Position numbers and translations under genes: made by a program
The notes under the pieces: model-generated
The model's input: only the letters and a program-made list of their open reading frames with translations
The model's database searches: none
Told to the model about the DNA's origin: nothing
Origin: Closterium sp. NIES-65
Lineage: Eukaryota > Streptophyta > Zygnematophyceae > Desmidiales > Closteriaceae
DNA: 64,000 bases
Direction: 5' to 3'
NCBI GenBank assembly: GCA_948144175.1
Contig: CANXME010000043.1
Location: forward strand, 124,001-188,000
In this document: one piece after another, positions 34,464-47,500 of the stretch
Position numbering within the stretch: the first letter of the stretch is position 1
How the letters are laid out: each line of letters opens with the position of its first letter

Positions 34464-36208
34464 CTAGCTATCCTCAGTTGGCGTGCGGTCCTTCCAACAA
34501 ACGAGGAGCTCGATCCTCTTGATACCTGTGGGGTGTCGAATCCGATGGCTTAGAATCTTCTCGGGCTCAATGATCGGCTCCGATGGAGGGCGAGTCATGG
34601 ATGGCGGGCGGTGACGAGGCAGCTGGCTTGTGGTTGGGATGTAGGGGCAAAACAGGGTGACGTGGAATGATGGGCTGATGTACCAGTCTGTCGGCAGCAG
34701 TAATTGGCGGTGACAGGGGTGATCATGTGGCTGATTTGGAATGGTCCACGTAGCGCGGTCATAATTTCGGTACAACAAGCAGTCTTAAGTTATGTGTGTT
34801 GAGCAGTACGTAATCTCTTGACTGGTATGTGACTGGGCGGCGGTGGCGGTCAACGTTGCGTTTAGTGACGACGTTGGCTTCTTTAATCGCTTTTGCGGCT
34901 CTGGTGCGAGCAGCTTGCAGAATCTCGGCAAATTGCTGTGCTCGTGGCGTTGGGTTGTCCGGACTCGGTGTCCTGGGCACTGTTAGGTTTTGCCTGTAGT
35001 TCAGGTAAAACGGGGGCTGCTGCGTCGTCGCTGACGTGGCGTTGTTGTAGGTGAACTCGATCAGCGGCAGCTGCTGCTCCCAAGTTGCCGGGTCGTCGCA
35101 CGTGGCACGTATCAACTAATCCATCGTCTGATTGGTCCGCCATGTTTGCCCGTCGGTCTCGGGGTGGTCCCGAACTGCTCCTAGAATTTCTTCCAGAATT
35201 TGCTGGTGAACTTCGTGTCGCAGTCGCTGATGATTGCAGCTGGTATCCTGTGTAGTCGAACGACATCTGCGATGAACAGGTGAGCGATTTCTTCGGCTGA
35301 GATCGATTGCCTGCATGCAGCGAAGTGAGCCATTTTCGTCAGTCGGTCAACGACGACAATTACCGCGTCGTTACCTCCAGGGTTCGAAGGTAACCCTGTA
35401 ACAAAATTCATGGTAACCTGCTGCCAGGCGCGCATGCGGGGGGATCGGCTGACTCGCCTTTCTTTTCCGCGAGCTCTTCATCACCTGACACGTAGGGCAC
35501 GAGCCCACGTGCCCACGTGGTGCTGTACGTCGGTCAACAGCTCCGGCCAGTAGTAATTTGCAGTTGCTGTCGCGTTTTTTCTACCCCAGAGTGACCCGAG
35601 GCAACCCCGTCGTGTGCCTCCTACAGTAGCAGTTCCCTTAGTAGTGAGTATGCGAGTACCCAAATGCGGTTGGTGCCTGTTTTTACGTAATAAACTCCAT
35701 TAGTTTCTGCCAGTTGCTGTGAATTTCCGGTCGTGAAAAATGGTTCGGTACTGTATCCGTGGGTGAATATGTATGTTAACAGTGGTTTCATTTGGGCGAG
35801 TAGTATGGCGTGGAGTTGGGCGGTAGGGCAGATTAGTGCGTCGGCGATATTTGATGCGACTTTTTTGTACGTGACGGTGTTGTGGAAGTTTGACTCCAGA
35901 TAGTCCAACCAGCGGATCTGTCGCGGGGTGAGATTCGGTTGGGCACGGAGGTACTATAGTGATCGGTGATCTGTCCGTACTATCACGTTTGCTCCAGTGA
36001 GGTAGCATCGCCGCACTTTGAATGCGTGCACGATCGCCAGCATTTCGGGGTCGTGTATCGGGTAGTTGCGTTCGAGCGGGTGAAGCTTGCGGGACTCGTA
36101 CACTATTGGCTGGAGGCCGTTCCCAAAGTCCTGCACCAGTACTGCTCCCACGGCGATGTCGCTTGCGTCGGTGACGAGTTCGAAGGGATGGTGCGGATCT
36201 GCGATGTG
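34464..36208 (-). pseudogene. Gypsy RNase H, integrase and chromodomain
   Basis: From 36208 downward: RNase H start (LVTDASD, then VGAVLVQDFG), Glu in DPEMLAIVHA, Asp in VRTDHRSL, then a stop near 35955. The integrase zinc-finger region (NYYWPELLTDV) and core follow, with VVVDRLTKMAHF and IISDCDTKF. The segment that normally holds the third acidic residue reads TDGQTWRTNQT, so the catalytic Glu is Trp. LIEFTYNN comes next. A chromodomain-like end (EPEKILSHR, LLVCWKD) is at about 34590-34465. Several stops and frameshifts break it. The chromodomain would be expected to direct integration to modified histones. Confidence 0.85.
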
Positions 36209-36270
36209 TGTCAGAATGTTATAGCATGTAGTGGGGTGCTCTATAGCGGGTACAACCCAACTAGGGTTTG
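36209..36270 (+). repeat. 5' LTR of G, first part
   Basis: TGTCAGAATG to CTAGGGTTTG. The last five bases GTTTG (36266-36270) are the left target duplication of K. The LTR resumes at 51172. Confidence 0.85.
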
Positions 36271-36401
36271 TGTCAGAACATTATAGCTTATGCTGTTGTG
36301 TAGGCTATAGTGGGGTATCCCATAGGGGGTACAACCCAATTAGGTTTAGTACTTGTACTCACTTCATTCATAGTTCATTCATTCTCGTTCATATTTTCTC
36401 A
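36271..36401 (+). repeat. 5' LTR of K
   Basis: 131 bp, TGTCAGAAC to TTTCTCA, two differences from 51036-51166. Confidence 0.95.
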
Positions 36402-36430
36402 TGGTATCGAGCAGGTTCCCTCGTGGGAAC
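36402..36430 (+). other. PBS of K plus adjoining hairpin
   Basis: TGGTATCGAGC after the LTR, then GTTCCC (36415-36420), loop TCGT, GGGAAC (36425-36430). Confidence 0.82.
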
Positions 36431-37490
36431 TGTTCCTAGGGCCCACCGATCCCTTTTTTTTTTTTTTTTTTTTTTTCTGCCCGGGGCGCGTCCTGCCCCT
36501 GCCCGAAGCACGCATAGGGTCGCGCCCTTCTTAGCGGCCCCGTCGCGTCACCTTAGCGGCCCGTCGCGTCGCCCTTAGCGGCCCGTCGCGACGCCCTTAG
36601 GGTAACGTCACGCAGCCCTAACGGCCGCGTCGCGCCGCCCTTTCACAAGCGGCCCGTCGCCGCCCTTCTCACCTGCGGCTCGTCGCCGCCCTTCTCACCT
36701 GCGGCCCGTCGCCGCCCTAGAAGTGGCCCGTTGCTGCCCTAGCAGCGGCCCGTCGCCGCCCTCTCACCTGCGGCCCCGTCGCCGCCCTTCTCACCTGCGG
36801 CCTGTCGCCGCCCTTCTCACTTGCGGCCCGTCGCCGCCCTAGCAGCGGCCCGTCGCCGCCCTAGCAGCGGCCCGTCGCCGCCCTCTCACCTGCGGCCCCG
36901 TCGCCGCCCTAGCAGCGGCCCGTCGCCGCCCTTCTCAACTGCGGCCCCGCCGCCCTAATCTGCCGCGGCCCCGCCGCCCTCATCTGCGGCCCCGCCGCTG
37001 TCACCTGCGGCCACGCCGCCCTCTGCTGCGGCCTCGCTGCCTCTCACCTGCGGCCCCGCCGCTCTCCTCTGCGGCCCCGTCACCTGCAGCAGCGCCGCCC
37101 GCCACCAGAGCTGCCCGACCCGCCCCACCCAGCCGAGCAGCCGACCGCCGCACCGCCCTGCAGCAGCACCGCCGAGCCGCCCGGGCGACGGAGCAGCCGG
37201 ACAGCCGAGCCGCCAGGCCACTCAGCAGCCGAGCAGCCGAGCCGCTTCGCAGCCGAGCCGCCCAGTAGCCGAGCCGCCCTGCAGCCAAGCCGCCCAGCAT
37301 CTGAGCCGCCGTACAGTCGAGCCGCCGGGCCGCCGAGCCGCACTGCAGCCGAGCCGCCAAGTAGCCGAGCCGCTGAGCCGCCGAGCCGCCCTGCTGCCGA
37401 GCCGCTCGAGCTGCCCCGTCCGCTAAGCACTGCGTCTCCTTCACTGCACTGCCCTCACCCCACTGTTTGCACTGCTAGTCTACTGTGGTC
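36431..37490 (+). repeat. Tandem-repeat leader of K
   Basis: It opens with a T23 run (36454-36476). Then come GC-rich units of CGTCGCCGCCCT-type with CTAGCAGCGGCC or CTCACCTGCGGCC spacers (36640-37050), then GAGCCGCC-type units to about 37400. No gene. Confidence 0.85.
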
Positions 37491-40400
37491 ATGGCTACCC
37501 CTAGTGTCCTCGCTTTTGACGCTGAGGGACGGGCCATTGACTTTGAGGTCTGGGTAGATGACCTGCAGCTGTTCTTACAGTGCGATAGGGCAGACGGCCT
37601 CTCTCTCTTTGACCTCACCTCTGGCGCTTCCCCTGCCCCTTCTGCTGATGCTGACGCCACTGTTCGTTCCCAGTGAGCCACGCGCGACGCTGCTGCACGT
37701 CTTGCTGTGCGTCGCCACCTCCCTACCTCCGAGCGTGCACACTTTAGTCAGTACAAGAGTGCTCAGACCTTGTACGACGCTGTAGTTGCACGCTACTCCT
37801 CCCCTGCCACTGCTGCACTGAGCCGTCTCATGCTGCCGTACCTCTTCCCTGACCTAGCTGCCTTTCCTACAGTCGCTCACCTCATTACGCACCTCCGCAC
37901 TAGTGACACTCGCTACCGCGCTGCGCTTCCTGCTGACTTCTGCGCCAAGAACCCCCCCCGCCATGTACATCACCCTCTACTTCATAGTCACCCGACTCCC
38001 TGACTCCCTTAGAGTAGTCAGGGACCACTTCCTCGCAGTGTGCCCCACCACTCTCACCATTGACCTCCTCGAGAAGACCCTCCTAGCGGCGGAGAAGAGC
38101 ATAGTCGCTGTAGGAGCCTCTCGTGGTGACCCCCGCACCCCTGTCTTTGAGGGGTGTTCTCCCTCCCCCCTCTTGCCCTCTGTTGCTTCCGCTGCTGCGG
38201 CCGACCTCGTTGGTTTTGAGTCGGTCGGTGTTGCGTCTGCCCCTTCGGGGAAGCGCCGCACTGGCAAGGGCAAGGGGGGCAAGGGCGCTGGAGGAGCTGG
38301 CGGGGGCGGTGGTGGTGGCGGTGGAGGCGGCGGAGTGAGTGGGGGTGGTGGTGGGAGTGGTGGAGGGGGTGGGGGTACCGGTGGCAGCAGTGGTAGCAGG
38401 GGCGGTGGCGGTGGCGGAGGGAGCGGAGGCTGTGGTGGTAGCGGAGGCGGCGGTGGTGGCGGAGGTGGCGGAGGCGGCGGAGGCGGCGGAGGAGGCGGAG
38501 GTGGCGGTGGAGCTGGTCGCGGGTCTACGCAGAGGAGTGGCTCCGGTGGTGGTCCGCGCCAGCAGCAGCAGCGCGGTCGTGAGACCCTGTCCCCTCAGCA
38601 GCTCCGTGAGTGGTATACTCCACGCCACCGGGGTGGGGGTTTTGGTCTGTGCACCTACGTCCTGCGCACCTGCGATCGTGCGGGTGAGCAGTGTAGGGGT
38701 GCGCACCCCACCCAGCGCTGCTTTGGCCGCCTGACGGACGCGTGGCGTCACCAGTTCCCTGACGCCACAGAGATCCCTCGCTGGGGCGAGCTGTCTAGGG
38801 CGGGAGTTTCCATCTATGATCTTGATTTTGATGCTATTCTGTCTGCCAAGTATGCTGTGACTATTAGTGATGAGGGTGACTGTTACCGGTGTTTCCCACC
38901 CGATGAGGGAGACTGCTGCTCTAGTTACTAGTGCGGCTGCTGCCCTAGGTGCTTGCGACGCTGCTGCTCTAGGTGCTAGTGCGTCTGCGTCCTCAGGTAC
39001 TGATGAGTCTGCGCTCTCAGGTACTGCGTCGGCTTCGGCCTCCCTCACCTTCACCCTTGACTCCAGGGCTTCTCGCTCCTTCTTTCGGGACCGCACCACA
39101 CTCACGCCGCTGAGTCGGCCGGTTGCGGTGTCTCTGGCTGTCCCCTCTGGGGGTCCTGTCCTGTCTCACTTCTCCACAGTCCTCCTGTGTCCGGCAGCCC
39201 CCTCTGGCACCCTGTCTGGTCTCTACCTCCCCTCGTTCTCTACGAACTTGGTGAGTGGTGCTGACCTACAGGATGGGGGAGTGCACCAGTTCACTCCTGC
39301 GCGTCAGCGAGTGACGCACTGCACAGAGGCTCGCACAGGCCGCCACTTTGCTACGTTCACACATCAGCCGGGGTCGAGCCTGTACACACTGACCACCGCG
39401 TCTCCTCCAGTCACTGAGTCTGGTCGGGTAGCTGCGTCGGGTCAGGTGTTTGCTGCAGCGTCCAGGTCTGGTCCTGAGTCTGCCCCCTGTTCGTGTCGGC
39501 TCCTGTCCCACGAGACTCTCCTCTGGCACCACCGCCTTGGTCACCCCTCTCTGCTTCGGCTCCGAGGCATGGCTTCCCGTCTTCTTGTTTCTGGTCTCCC
39601 CAGGTCCCTCCCTCCCCTTCCTCAGGGGCCTGGCCCTTCCTGTGTCCCCTGTGTCAAGGAGCGCCAGCGGGCTGCCCCTCACTCCTCCCAGTTTCCTCCG
39701 ACAGAGGCCCCGCTGCAGACGCTTCACATGGACGTGTGGGGCCCAGCCCGCGTCCGTGGACAGGGTCACGAGCGCTACTTCCTGCTTGTTGTTGACGACT
39801 TCTCGCGTTACACTGCAGTCTTCCCCTTGCGCAGCAAGGGTGATGTCACTGAGGTGCTGATCGACTGGATCCGCGCAGCTCGTCTCCAGCTCAGGCAGAG
39901 CTTTGGCTCGGACTTTGCTGTTCTGCGTCTGCACTCGGACAGAGGCGGAGAGTTTTCCTCTGGCCTTCTGAAAGCCTACTGTCGTGCACGAGGCATCCGT
40001 CAGACCTTCACGCTTCCGGACTCTCCGCAGCAAAATGGGATCGCTGAGCGCCGCATTGGCATGGTCATGGACGTCGCTCGTACGTCTATGATGCATGTGG
40101 TTGCCCCCCATTTTCTGTGGCCGTTTGCGGTCAGGTACGCGGCGCATCAGATCAACCTCCACCCCAGGGTCTCCAGGCCGGAGACCTCCCCAGCCTTGCT
40201 GTGGACGGGGAAGGTTGGCGATGCGTCGGCGTTTCGGGTCTGGGGATCTCGGGCGTTTGTCCGCGACTTGTCTGCGGACAAGCTGTCCCCTCGTGCTGCT
40301 TCTTGCGTCTTCCTGGGGTTCCCCTCGGACGCGCCTGGGTGGCAGTTCTACCACCCCACCTCTCGCCGTGTTCTGTCCTCCCAGGACGTCACGTTTGACG

Positions 40401-43400
40401 AGTCGGTCCCCTACTACCGCCTCTTCCCCTACCGCACTCCGTCCCTCCCCCCGCCCCCGCTCTTCCTTGTCCCAGGTCCCCCACCCGATAGACCCCCGCC
40501 CCCCTCAGGGTCCTGCCCCTTCAGGTGTGTCCCAGGTAGACGCAGTCGAGCCTCTCGAGGTTATTGGTGACTCTGGTGCTGCTGAGGGTGCTGGGCCTGG
40601 GGGTGCTGAGCGTGTGAGTGCTACTCCTGTGGGTGCTGAGCCTGGGGGTGCTGAGCTTGGGGGTGCTGAGCCTGGGGGTGCTGAGCCTGGGGGGACTGAG
40701 CCTGGGGATGCTGAGCCTGGGGGTGCTACGCTTGGGGGTGCTGTGCCTGGGGGTGCTGCGCCTGGGGGTGCTGAGCCTGGGGGTGCTGAGCCTGAGGGAG
40801 CTGACCCTGTTCGTGTGGAGTCTAGTGGTGCTGGGCCTAGAGGTTCTCCGGGTGCTTCGTCTCGGCGGGAGCCACTCTCTTCACAGGAGCTGCCCGAGTG
40901 GTTTCCCCGGCGCTGGAGCCGAGTTGCTGGAGCTGGAGGGTCTTCGGCTACTGAGGGTGCTGCTGTCGCGGGTCCCGGAGGTGCTCGTACTAGGAGTACT
41001 GGAGCTGCTGGGCCTGTGGGTTTGACTGGAGCTGGTGCCGCTGAGGGTGTTGGCGTTGAGCCTACTACTGCTGGCGGTCTTGCTGGAGGTTCTGGAGCTG
41101 CTGGAGGTGCTGCTGGAGCGGGTGCTCCTACTGGGGGTACTGGTGCTGTCCCTGCTGTGTCTGGCGTCTCCGCGCGGCCTCGACCGTACTTCGTTCCACT
41201 CCTGCAGGAGGTTCTTGGTCTTCCGCCTTCTACTGGTCCTCCTCCTTCTTTAGAGTGTCCACAGCCTGTCCAGTCACAGTTACAGTTGCAGCCTACCTCC
41301 CCTTTGCGTGCTCCTTCTCCCTACACTGGTCCTACTGGAGGTCTTGCTGAGCGTCGTGAGCCTGCGTCTCGCCCTGCGTCGCCTGTCCGTGCTGCTCGCA
41401 CTAGTGCTCGTGGTTCGCGTCAGCGTCCTCCTCCTGTCCCTGGCATGCACAGGATGTCTCTGCGTCCGTCCACTGCTGCTCTGCGTGCCCCTTTGCCTTC
41501 TCCTCCTAAGTCCTCTCTTCCTACTCTTGCCGACCCGGCGTCGGACTCTCTTCGTGCTGCCAGTCCTACTGTCACGCGTCTCCTTGCTACTGTCGTCACT
41601 GACCCTTCTTTCGAGTCCACTGCTGCGTCTGCCCTAGTTACTGAGCTCGTCGACTTTGCTGCTCGCTGTCGCCTAGACTACGCTGCTCGTCTTGTCGCTG
41701 AGTCTGAGTCTGTCTGTCCTCCGTCCATCGGGGGTGAGTATGCCCTTGGCACGGACGTCCTTGAGGACAGGCAGGAGGAGTTCCAGTGCTTGGCAGCTGC
41801 TTCACCTCATCTCGTGTCCGTACTGCTTACCCCTGAGGGAGACCCGGATGCACTTGACATCCCGACTCCGCGCTCTTACGCGGAGGCGATAGAGGGTCCC
41901 TACTCTTCTCAGTGGCAGGCAGCTATGGATGTAGAGATGGCTTCCTGGAAGTCCACAGGCACCTACGTTGACGCTGTCCCCCCTCCTGAGGCGAACATCG
42001 TCAGTGGCATGTGGATTTTCAGGGTGAAGCGGCCGCTGGGTTCTCCGCCTGTCTTCAAGGCGCGTTACGTCGCTCGTGGCTTCATGCAGCGGCAGGGAGT
42101 TGACTACTTTCAGACCTTCTCTCCCACCCCGAAGATGACCACTCTTCGGGTACTGTTGCACGTAGCTGCTCACCGTGACTACGAGGTACACTCTCTTGAC
42201 TTCAGCACTGCTTTCCTGCAGGGCAGCCTGAACGAGGAGATCTGGCTGCGTCGCCCACTTGGCTTCACTGGGACTTTTCCTCCTGGCACCCAGTGGAGCC
42301 TTCGGCGGCCAGTCTACGGTCTCCGCCAGGCACCGCGTGAGTGGCACGACACACTGAGGACTACGCTTGCGGCTCTTGGGTTTGCTCCCTCTACTGCCGA
42401 CCCGTCGCTGTTTCTACGCACCGACACCTCTCTGCCGCCGTTCTACATCCTCGTGTACGTCGACGACTTGGTCTTTGCCACAGCTGACACTGCTGGACTT
42501 GCCTACGTGAAGTCCGAGCTGCAGAAGAGACACACGTGCACGGACCTGGGTGAACTGCACAGCTACCTTGGCTTGCAGATCACCCGGGACAGAGCACGCC
42601 GCACCATTACCCTGACTCAGTCACACATGGTGCAGCAGGTCCTTCAGCGCTTCGGCTTCACGTACTCCTCGCCTCAGGCCACTCCTCTGCCTACTCGCCA
42701 CTCGCTCTCAGCTCTGCCTTCGGATGAGTCCGTAGAGTCGAGTGGCCCATATCCAGAGCTTGTTAGCTGCCTCATGTACCTGATGACCTGCACTCGACCT
42801 GACCTTGCATACCCTCTTAGCATTCTCGCACGCTATGTTGCTCCTGGGAGACACCGACCAGAGCACATGGCTTCAGCGAAGAGGGTGTTGCGCTACTTGT
42901 GCAGTACGTCGGGCATGGGGCTAGTGCTTGGAGGGCGGAGTCCAGTGGTCCTCACTGGGCACGCAGACGCTTCTTGGGCTGACGACCAGGCTACGCAGCG
43001 GTCGTCACAGGGTTACACCTTCAGCCTTGGTTCTGGCTCTGTCTCGTGGCAGGCTACTCGCTCATCTTCTGTTCTCGGCTCCAGTTGTGAGGACGAGATC
43101 TACGCTGGGGCCATGGCTGCACAGGAGCTTCGCTGGCTCACCTACCTGCTGAGTGACCTTGGAGAGTCGCCTCGTTCTCCTCCAGTTCTGTACGTAGACA
43201 ACAAGGCCATGCTGGCCTTGTGTCGAGAGCAGCGTCTGGAGCACAAAACAAAGCACATTGCTCTCCGCTACTTCCTTGCTCGTGAGCTACAGCAGCGTGG
43301 ACAGTTGCGGCTTGCGTACGTGGCCTTTGAGGCCAACACTGCTGATGTTGTCACCAAGGCACGTCCGCCTTGTGATCATCAGCGCTTCTGCACTCAGCTG

Positions 43401-43439
43401 GGTCTTGTCCCTCTCTTGCCTCACTTGCCCACCTCTTGA
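37491..43439 (+). pseudogene. Gag-Pol polyprotein of K, multiply broken
   Basis: The ATG at 37491 starts the family Gag. TGA at 37674 replaces a tryptophan codon. Frameshifts lie near 37955 (C run), 38905 and 40480. The parts are a long Gly/Ser tract (38290-38510), the knuckle-like segment, DSRAS in place of DSGAS at about 39060 (a damaged protease site), HHCC, integrase LHMDV, DRGGEF and QQNGIAERR, the PGGAE-type hinge (40575-40800), YVDD at 42456-42467, and RNase H to the natural end at 43439. The order and length match A and E. Confidence 0.93.
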
Positions 43440-43468
43440 CCTTACTTGTACTGTTACATATATACATA

Positions 43469-43595
43469 TGTCAGAACATTATAGCTTATACTTTTGTGTA
43501 GGCTGTAGTGGGGTATCCCATAGGGGGTACAACCCAATTAGGGTTAGTACTTGTACCCACTTCATTCATAGTTCATTCATTCTCGTTTCTTCTCA
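43469..43595 (+). repeat. 5' LTR of L
   Basis: Reads identical to 50695-50821. Confidence 0.95.
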
Positions 43596-43625
43596 TGGTA
43601 TCAGAGCAGGTTCCCTCGTGGGAAC
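43596..43625 (+). other. PBS of L plus adjoining hairpin
   Basis: TGGTATCAGAGC (43596-43607), then GTTCCC (43610-43615), loop TCGT, GGGAAC (43620-43625). Confidence 0.85.
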
Positions 43626-44592
43626 TGTTCCTAGGGCCCACCATCGATTATTTTTTTCCTGCTCGAAGCGCGCTTCGCTTAGGCCCGAGTCGCGCCTCGG
43701 GTCCTCTCTCTACTGTCGCGGCCTCCCTCGAGCCGCCCTTGCTCGGCTGTCGCTGCCCTTAGCGGCCCGTCGCCACCCTACGCGGCCCGCCCGCCGCCCT
43801 TTGGACGCCCGTCACGGCCACGTGCGCCGCCCGTCCCGTGCGACGCGGCCCGTGCGCCGCTCGTCCCGGCCCGTCGCCGCCCGACGCGGCCCGCGCGCCG
43901 CCTGTCCCGGCCCGCCGCCGCCCGACGCGGCCTATGCGCCGCCTGTCCCGGCCCGTCGCCGCCCGCCGCGGCCCGCGCGCCGCCTGTCCGGGCCCATCGC
44001 CGCCCGACGCGGCCCGCGCGCCACCTGTCCTGGCCCGTCGCCGCCCGACGCGGACCGTGCGCCGCCTGTCCCGGCCCGTCGCCGCCCGTCCCGTCGCTGC
44101 CCGGCTTGTTGCCGCCTGTACAGGCCCGTCACCGCCCTTTGCGGCGTCACGTGCCGCCCTACCCTACCTGCGGCCCCGCCGCCCTACCTTAGTGGACCCG
44201 CCGCCTCACTCAGCGGCCCCACCGCCCTACCTGCGGCCACGCCGCCTCGCTCTCGGCCCCGTCACCTGCTACAGCGCCGCCGCGCCACCCTAGCCACCCG
44301 AGCCGTCTCACCCGGCCGAGCTGCCGACCGCCGCGCTGCCCTACAGCAGAGTAGCCGAGCCGCCCAGCCGCCGAGCCGCCCAGCAGCCGAGCCGCCGAGC
44401 CGCCGAGCCGCCGAGCCGCCCAGCAGCCGAGCCGCCGAGCCGCCGAGCCGCCGGGCCGCCCAGCAGCCGAGCCGCCGAGCCGCTGAGCCGCCCTACTTCC
44501 GGGCAGCCCGACCTGCCCAGTCTGGTGAGCACTAGCGCCTTTTTACTGCACTGCCCTCACCCTACTGTTTGCACTGCTAGTCGTCTAGGGTC
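43626..44592 (+). repeat. GC-rich leader of L
   Basis: Degenerate units of CCCGTCGCCGCCCGACGCGGCC-type at 43840-44110 and GAGCCGCCGAGCCG-type at 44350-44490. No gene. Confidence 0.85.
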
Positions 44593-47500
44593 ATGGCAAC
44601 CCCTAGTTTCCTCGCCTTTGACACTGAGGGTCGGGCCATTGATTTTGAGGTCTAGGTAGATGACCTGCAGCTGTTCTTACAGTGCGATAAGGCAGACGGC
44701 CTCTCTCTCTTTGACCTCACCTCTGGCGCTTCCCCTGCCCCTGCTGCTGATGCTGACGCCACTGTTTGCTCCCAGTGGGCCACCCGCGACGCTGCTACAC
44801 GTCTTGCTGTGCGTCGCCGCCTCCCTACCTCTGAGCGTGCGCACTTTAGTCAGTACAAGAGTGCTCAGACCTTGTACGACGCTGTAGTCGCGCGCTACTC
44901 CTCCCCTGCCACTGCTGCACTGAGCCGTCTCATGTTACCGTACCTCTTTCCTGACCTTGCTGCCTTTCCCACAATCGCTGACCTCATTACGCACCTCCTC
45001 ACTAGTGACACTCGCTACCGCGCTGCACTTCCTGCTGACTTCTGCGCCAAGAACCCCCCCCCCCATGTACATCACTCTCTACTACATAGTCACTCGCCTC
45101 CCTGACTCCCTTCGTGTAGTCAGGGATCACTTCCTCTCAGTCTGTCCCACCACTCTCATTGTCGACCTCCTCGAGAAGGCCCTCCTAGCGATAGAGAAGA
45201 GCATAGTCGCTGTAGGAGCCTCTCGAGGTGCCCGCGCACCCCCATCTTTGAGGGGTGTTCCCCCTCCCCCCTTCTGCCCTCTGTTGCCTCTGCTGCTGCG
45301 GCCGACCTCCTTGGTCTTGAGTCGGTCGGTGCGGCGTCTGCCCCTAGCGGGAGACGCGGCCCTGGCAAGGGCAAGGGGGGCAAGGGCGCTGGAGGAGCGA
45401 GCGGGGGCGGTGGAGGTGGAGGTGGCGGCAAAGGGGGGAGTTGGGGTGGCGGTGGGAGTGGAGGTGGGGGTGGAGGGGTCGGTGGTGACAGTGGAGGCGA
45501 AGGTGGCGACAGCGGTGGCGGTGGGAGCGGAGGTGGCGGCGGTGGAGGCGGAGGTGGCGGCAGCAGCGGAGGCGGCGGAGGCGGCGGAGGCGGCGGGGGT
45601 GGGGGTGGTGCTGGTCGCGGGTCTTCGCAGCGGAGTGGCTCCGGTGGTGGCTCGCGCCAGCAGCAGCAGCGCGGTCGTGAGACCCTCTCCCCTCAGCAGC
45701 TTCGTGAGTGGTACACTGCGCGCCAGCGGGGTGGGGGTTTTGGTCCGTGCTCCTACGTTTTGCGCACCGGCGACCGTGCGGGTGAGCAGTGTGGGGGTGC
45801 GCACCCCACCCAGCGCTGCTTTGGCCGCCTGACGGACGCGTGGCATCACCAGTTCCCGGAGGCCTCAGAGATCCTCGCTGGGGCGAGCTGTCTAGGGCAG
45901 GTGTTGCCATCTATGATCTTGACTTTGATGCTATTCTCTCTGCCATGTATGCTGTGTCTATTAGTGATGAGGGTGACTGTTACCGGTGTTTCCCGCCCGA
46001 TCCGGGCATTGAGACTGCTGCTCTAGGTACTGGTGAGGCTGCTGCCCTAGGTGCTTGCGACGCTGCTGCTCTAGGTGCTTGTGTGTCTTCGTCCTCAGGT
46101 ACTGGTGAGTCTGCGCTCTCAGGTACTACGTCGGCTTCGGCCTCCCTCACCTTCACCCTTGACTTTGGGGCGTCTCGCTCCTTCTTTCGGGACCGCACCA
46201 CACTCACGCCGCTGAGTCGGCCGGTTGCAGTGTCTCTGGCTGACCCCTCTGGGGGTCCTATCCTGTCTTGCTTCTCCACAGTCCTCCCGTGTCCGGCGGC
46301 TCCCTCTGGCACCATGTCTGGTCTTTACTTCCCCTCGTTCTCTACGAACCTGGTGAGTGGTGCTGACCTACAGGATGCGGGTGTCCACCAGTTCACTCCT
46401 GCGCGTCAGCGGGTGACGCACTGTACAGAGGCTAGCACAGGCCGGCACCTGGCTACGTTTACCCGTCAGCCGGGGTCGAGCCTGTACACACTGACCACTG
46501 CGTCTCCTCCAGTTACTGAGTCTCGTAGAGTCGCTTCGTCGGGTCAGGTGTTTGCTGCAGCGTCCAGGTCTGGTCCTGAGTCTGCCCCCTGTTCGTGTCG
46601 TCTCTTGTCTCACGAGACCCTCCTCTGGCACCACCGTCTTGGTCACCCCTCTCTGCTTTGGCTCAGAGGCATGGCCTCCCGTCTTCTACTGTCTGGTCTC
46701 CCCCGGTCCCTCCCTCCCCTTCCTCAGGGCCCTGGCCCTACCTGTGTTACCTGTGTCGAGGGGCGCCAGCGTGCTGCCCCTCACTCCTCCGAGTTTCCTC
46801 CGACAGAGGCCCCACTGCAGACACTTCACATGGACGTGTGGGGCCCAGCCCGCGTCCGTGGGCAGAGTCACGAGCGCTACTTCCTACTCGTTGTTGACGA
46901 CTACTCGCGTTACACCGCAGTCTTCCCCTTGCGCAGCAAGGGTGATGTCACTGAGGTGCTGATCGACTGGATCCGCGCAGCTCAGGCAGAGCTTTGGCTC
47001 GGACTTTCCAGTTCTGCGTCTGCACTCGGACAGGGGCGGAGAGTTCTCCTCTGGCCTTCTGCGAGCCTACGGTCGTGCACGAGGCATCCGTCAGACCTTC
47101 ACGCTTCCGGACTCTCCGCAGCAAAATGGGATTGCTGAGCGCCGCATTGGCATGGTCATGGACGTCGCTCGTACGTCTATGATGCATGCGGTTGCCCCCC
47201 ATTTTCTGTGGCCGTTTGCGGTCAGGTACGCGGCGCATCAGATCAACCTTCACCCCAGGGTCTCCAGGCCGGAGACCTCCCCTGCCTTGCTGTGGACAGG
47301 GAAGGTTGGCGATGCGTCGGCGTTCCGGGTCTGGGGATCTCGGGCGTTTGTCCGCGACTTGTCTGCGGACAAGCTGTCCCCTCGTGCTGCTCCGTCCGTC
47401 TTCCTGGGGTTCCCCCCTGACGCGCCTGGGTGGCAGTTCTACCACCCCACCTCTCGCCGTGTTCTGTCCTCTCAGGACGTCACGTTCGACGAGTCGGTCC

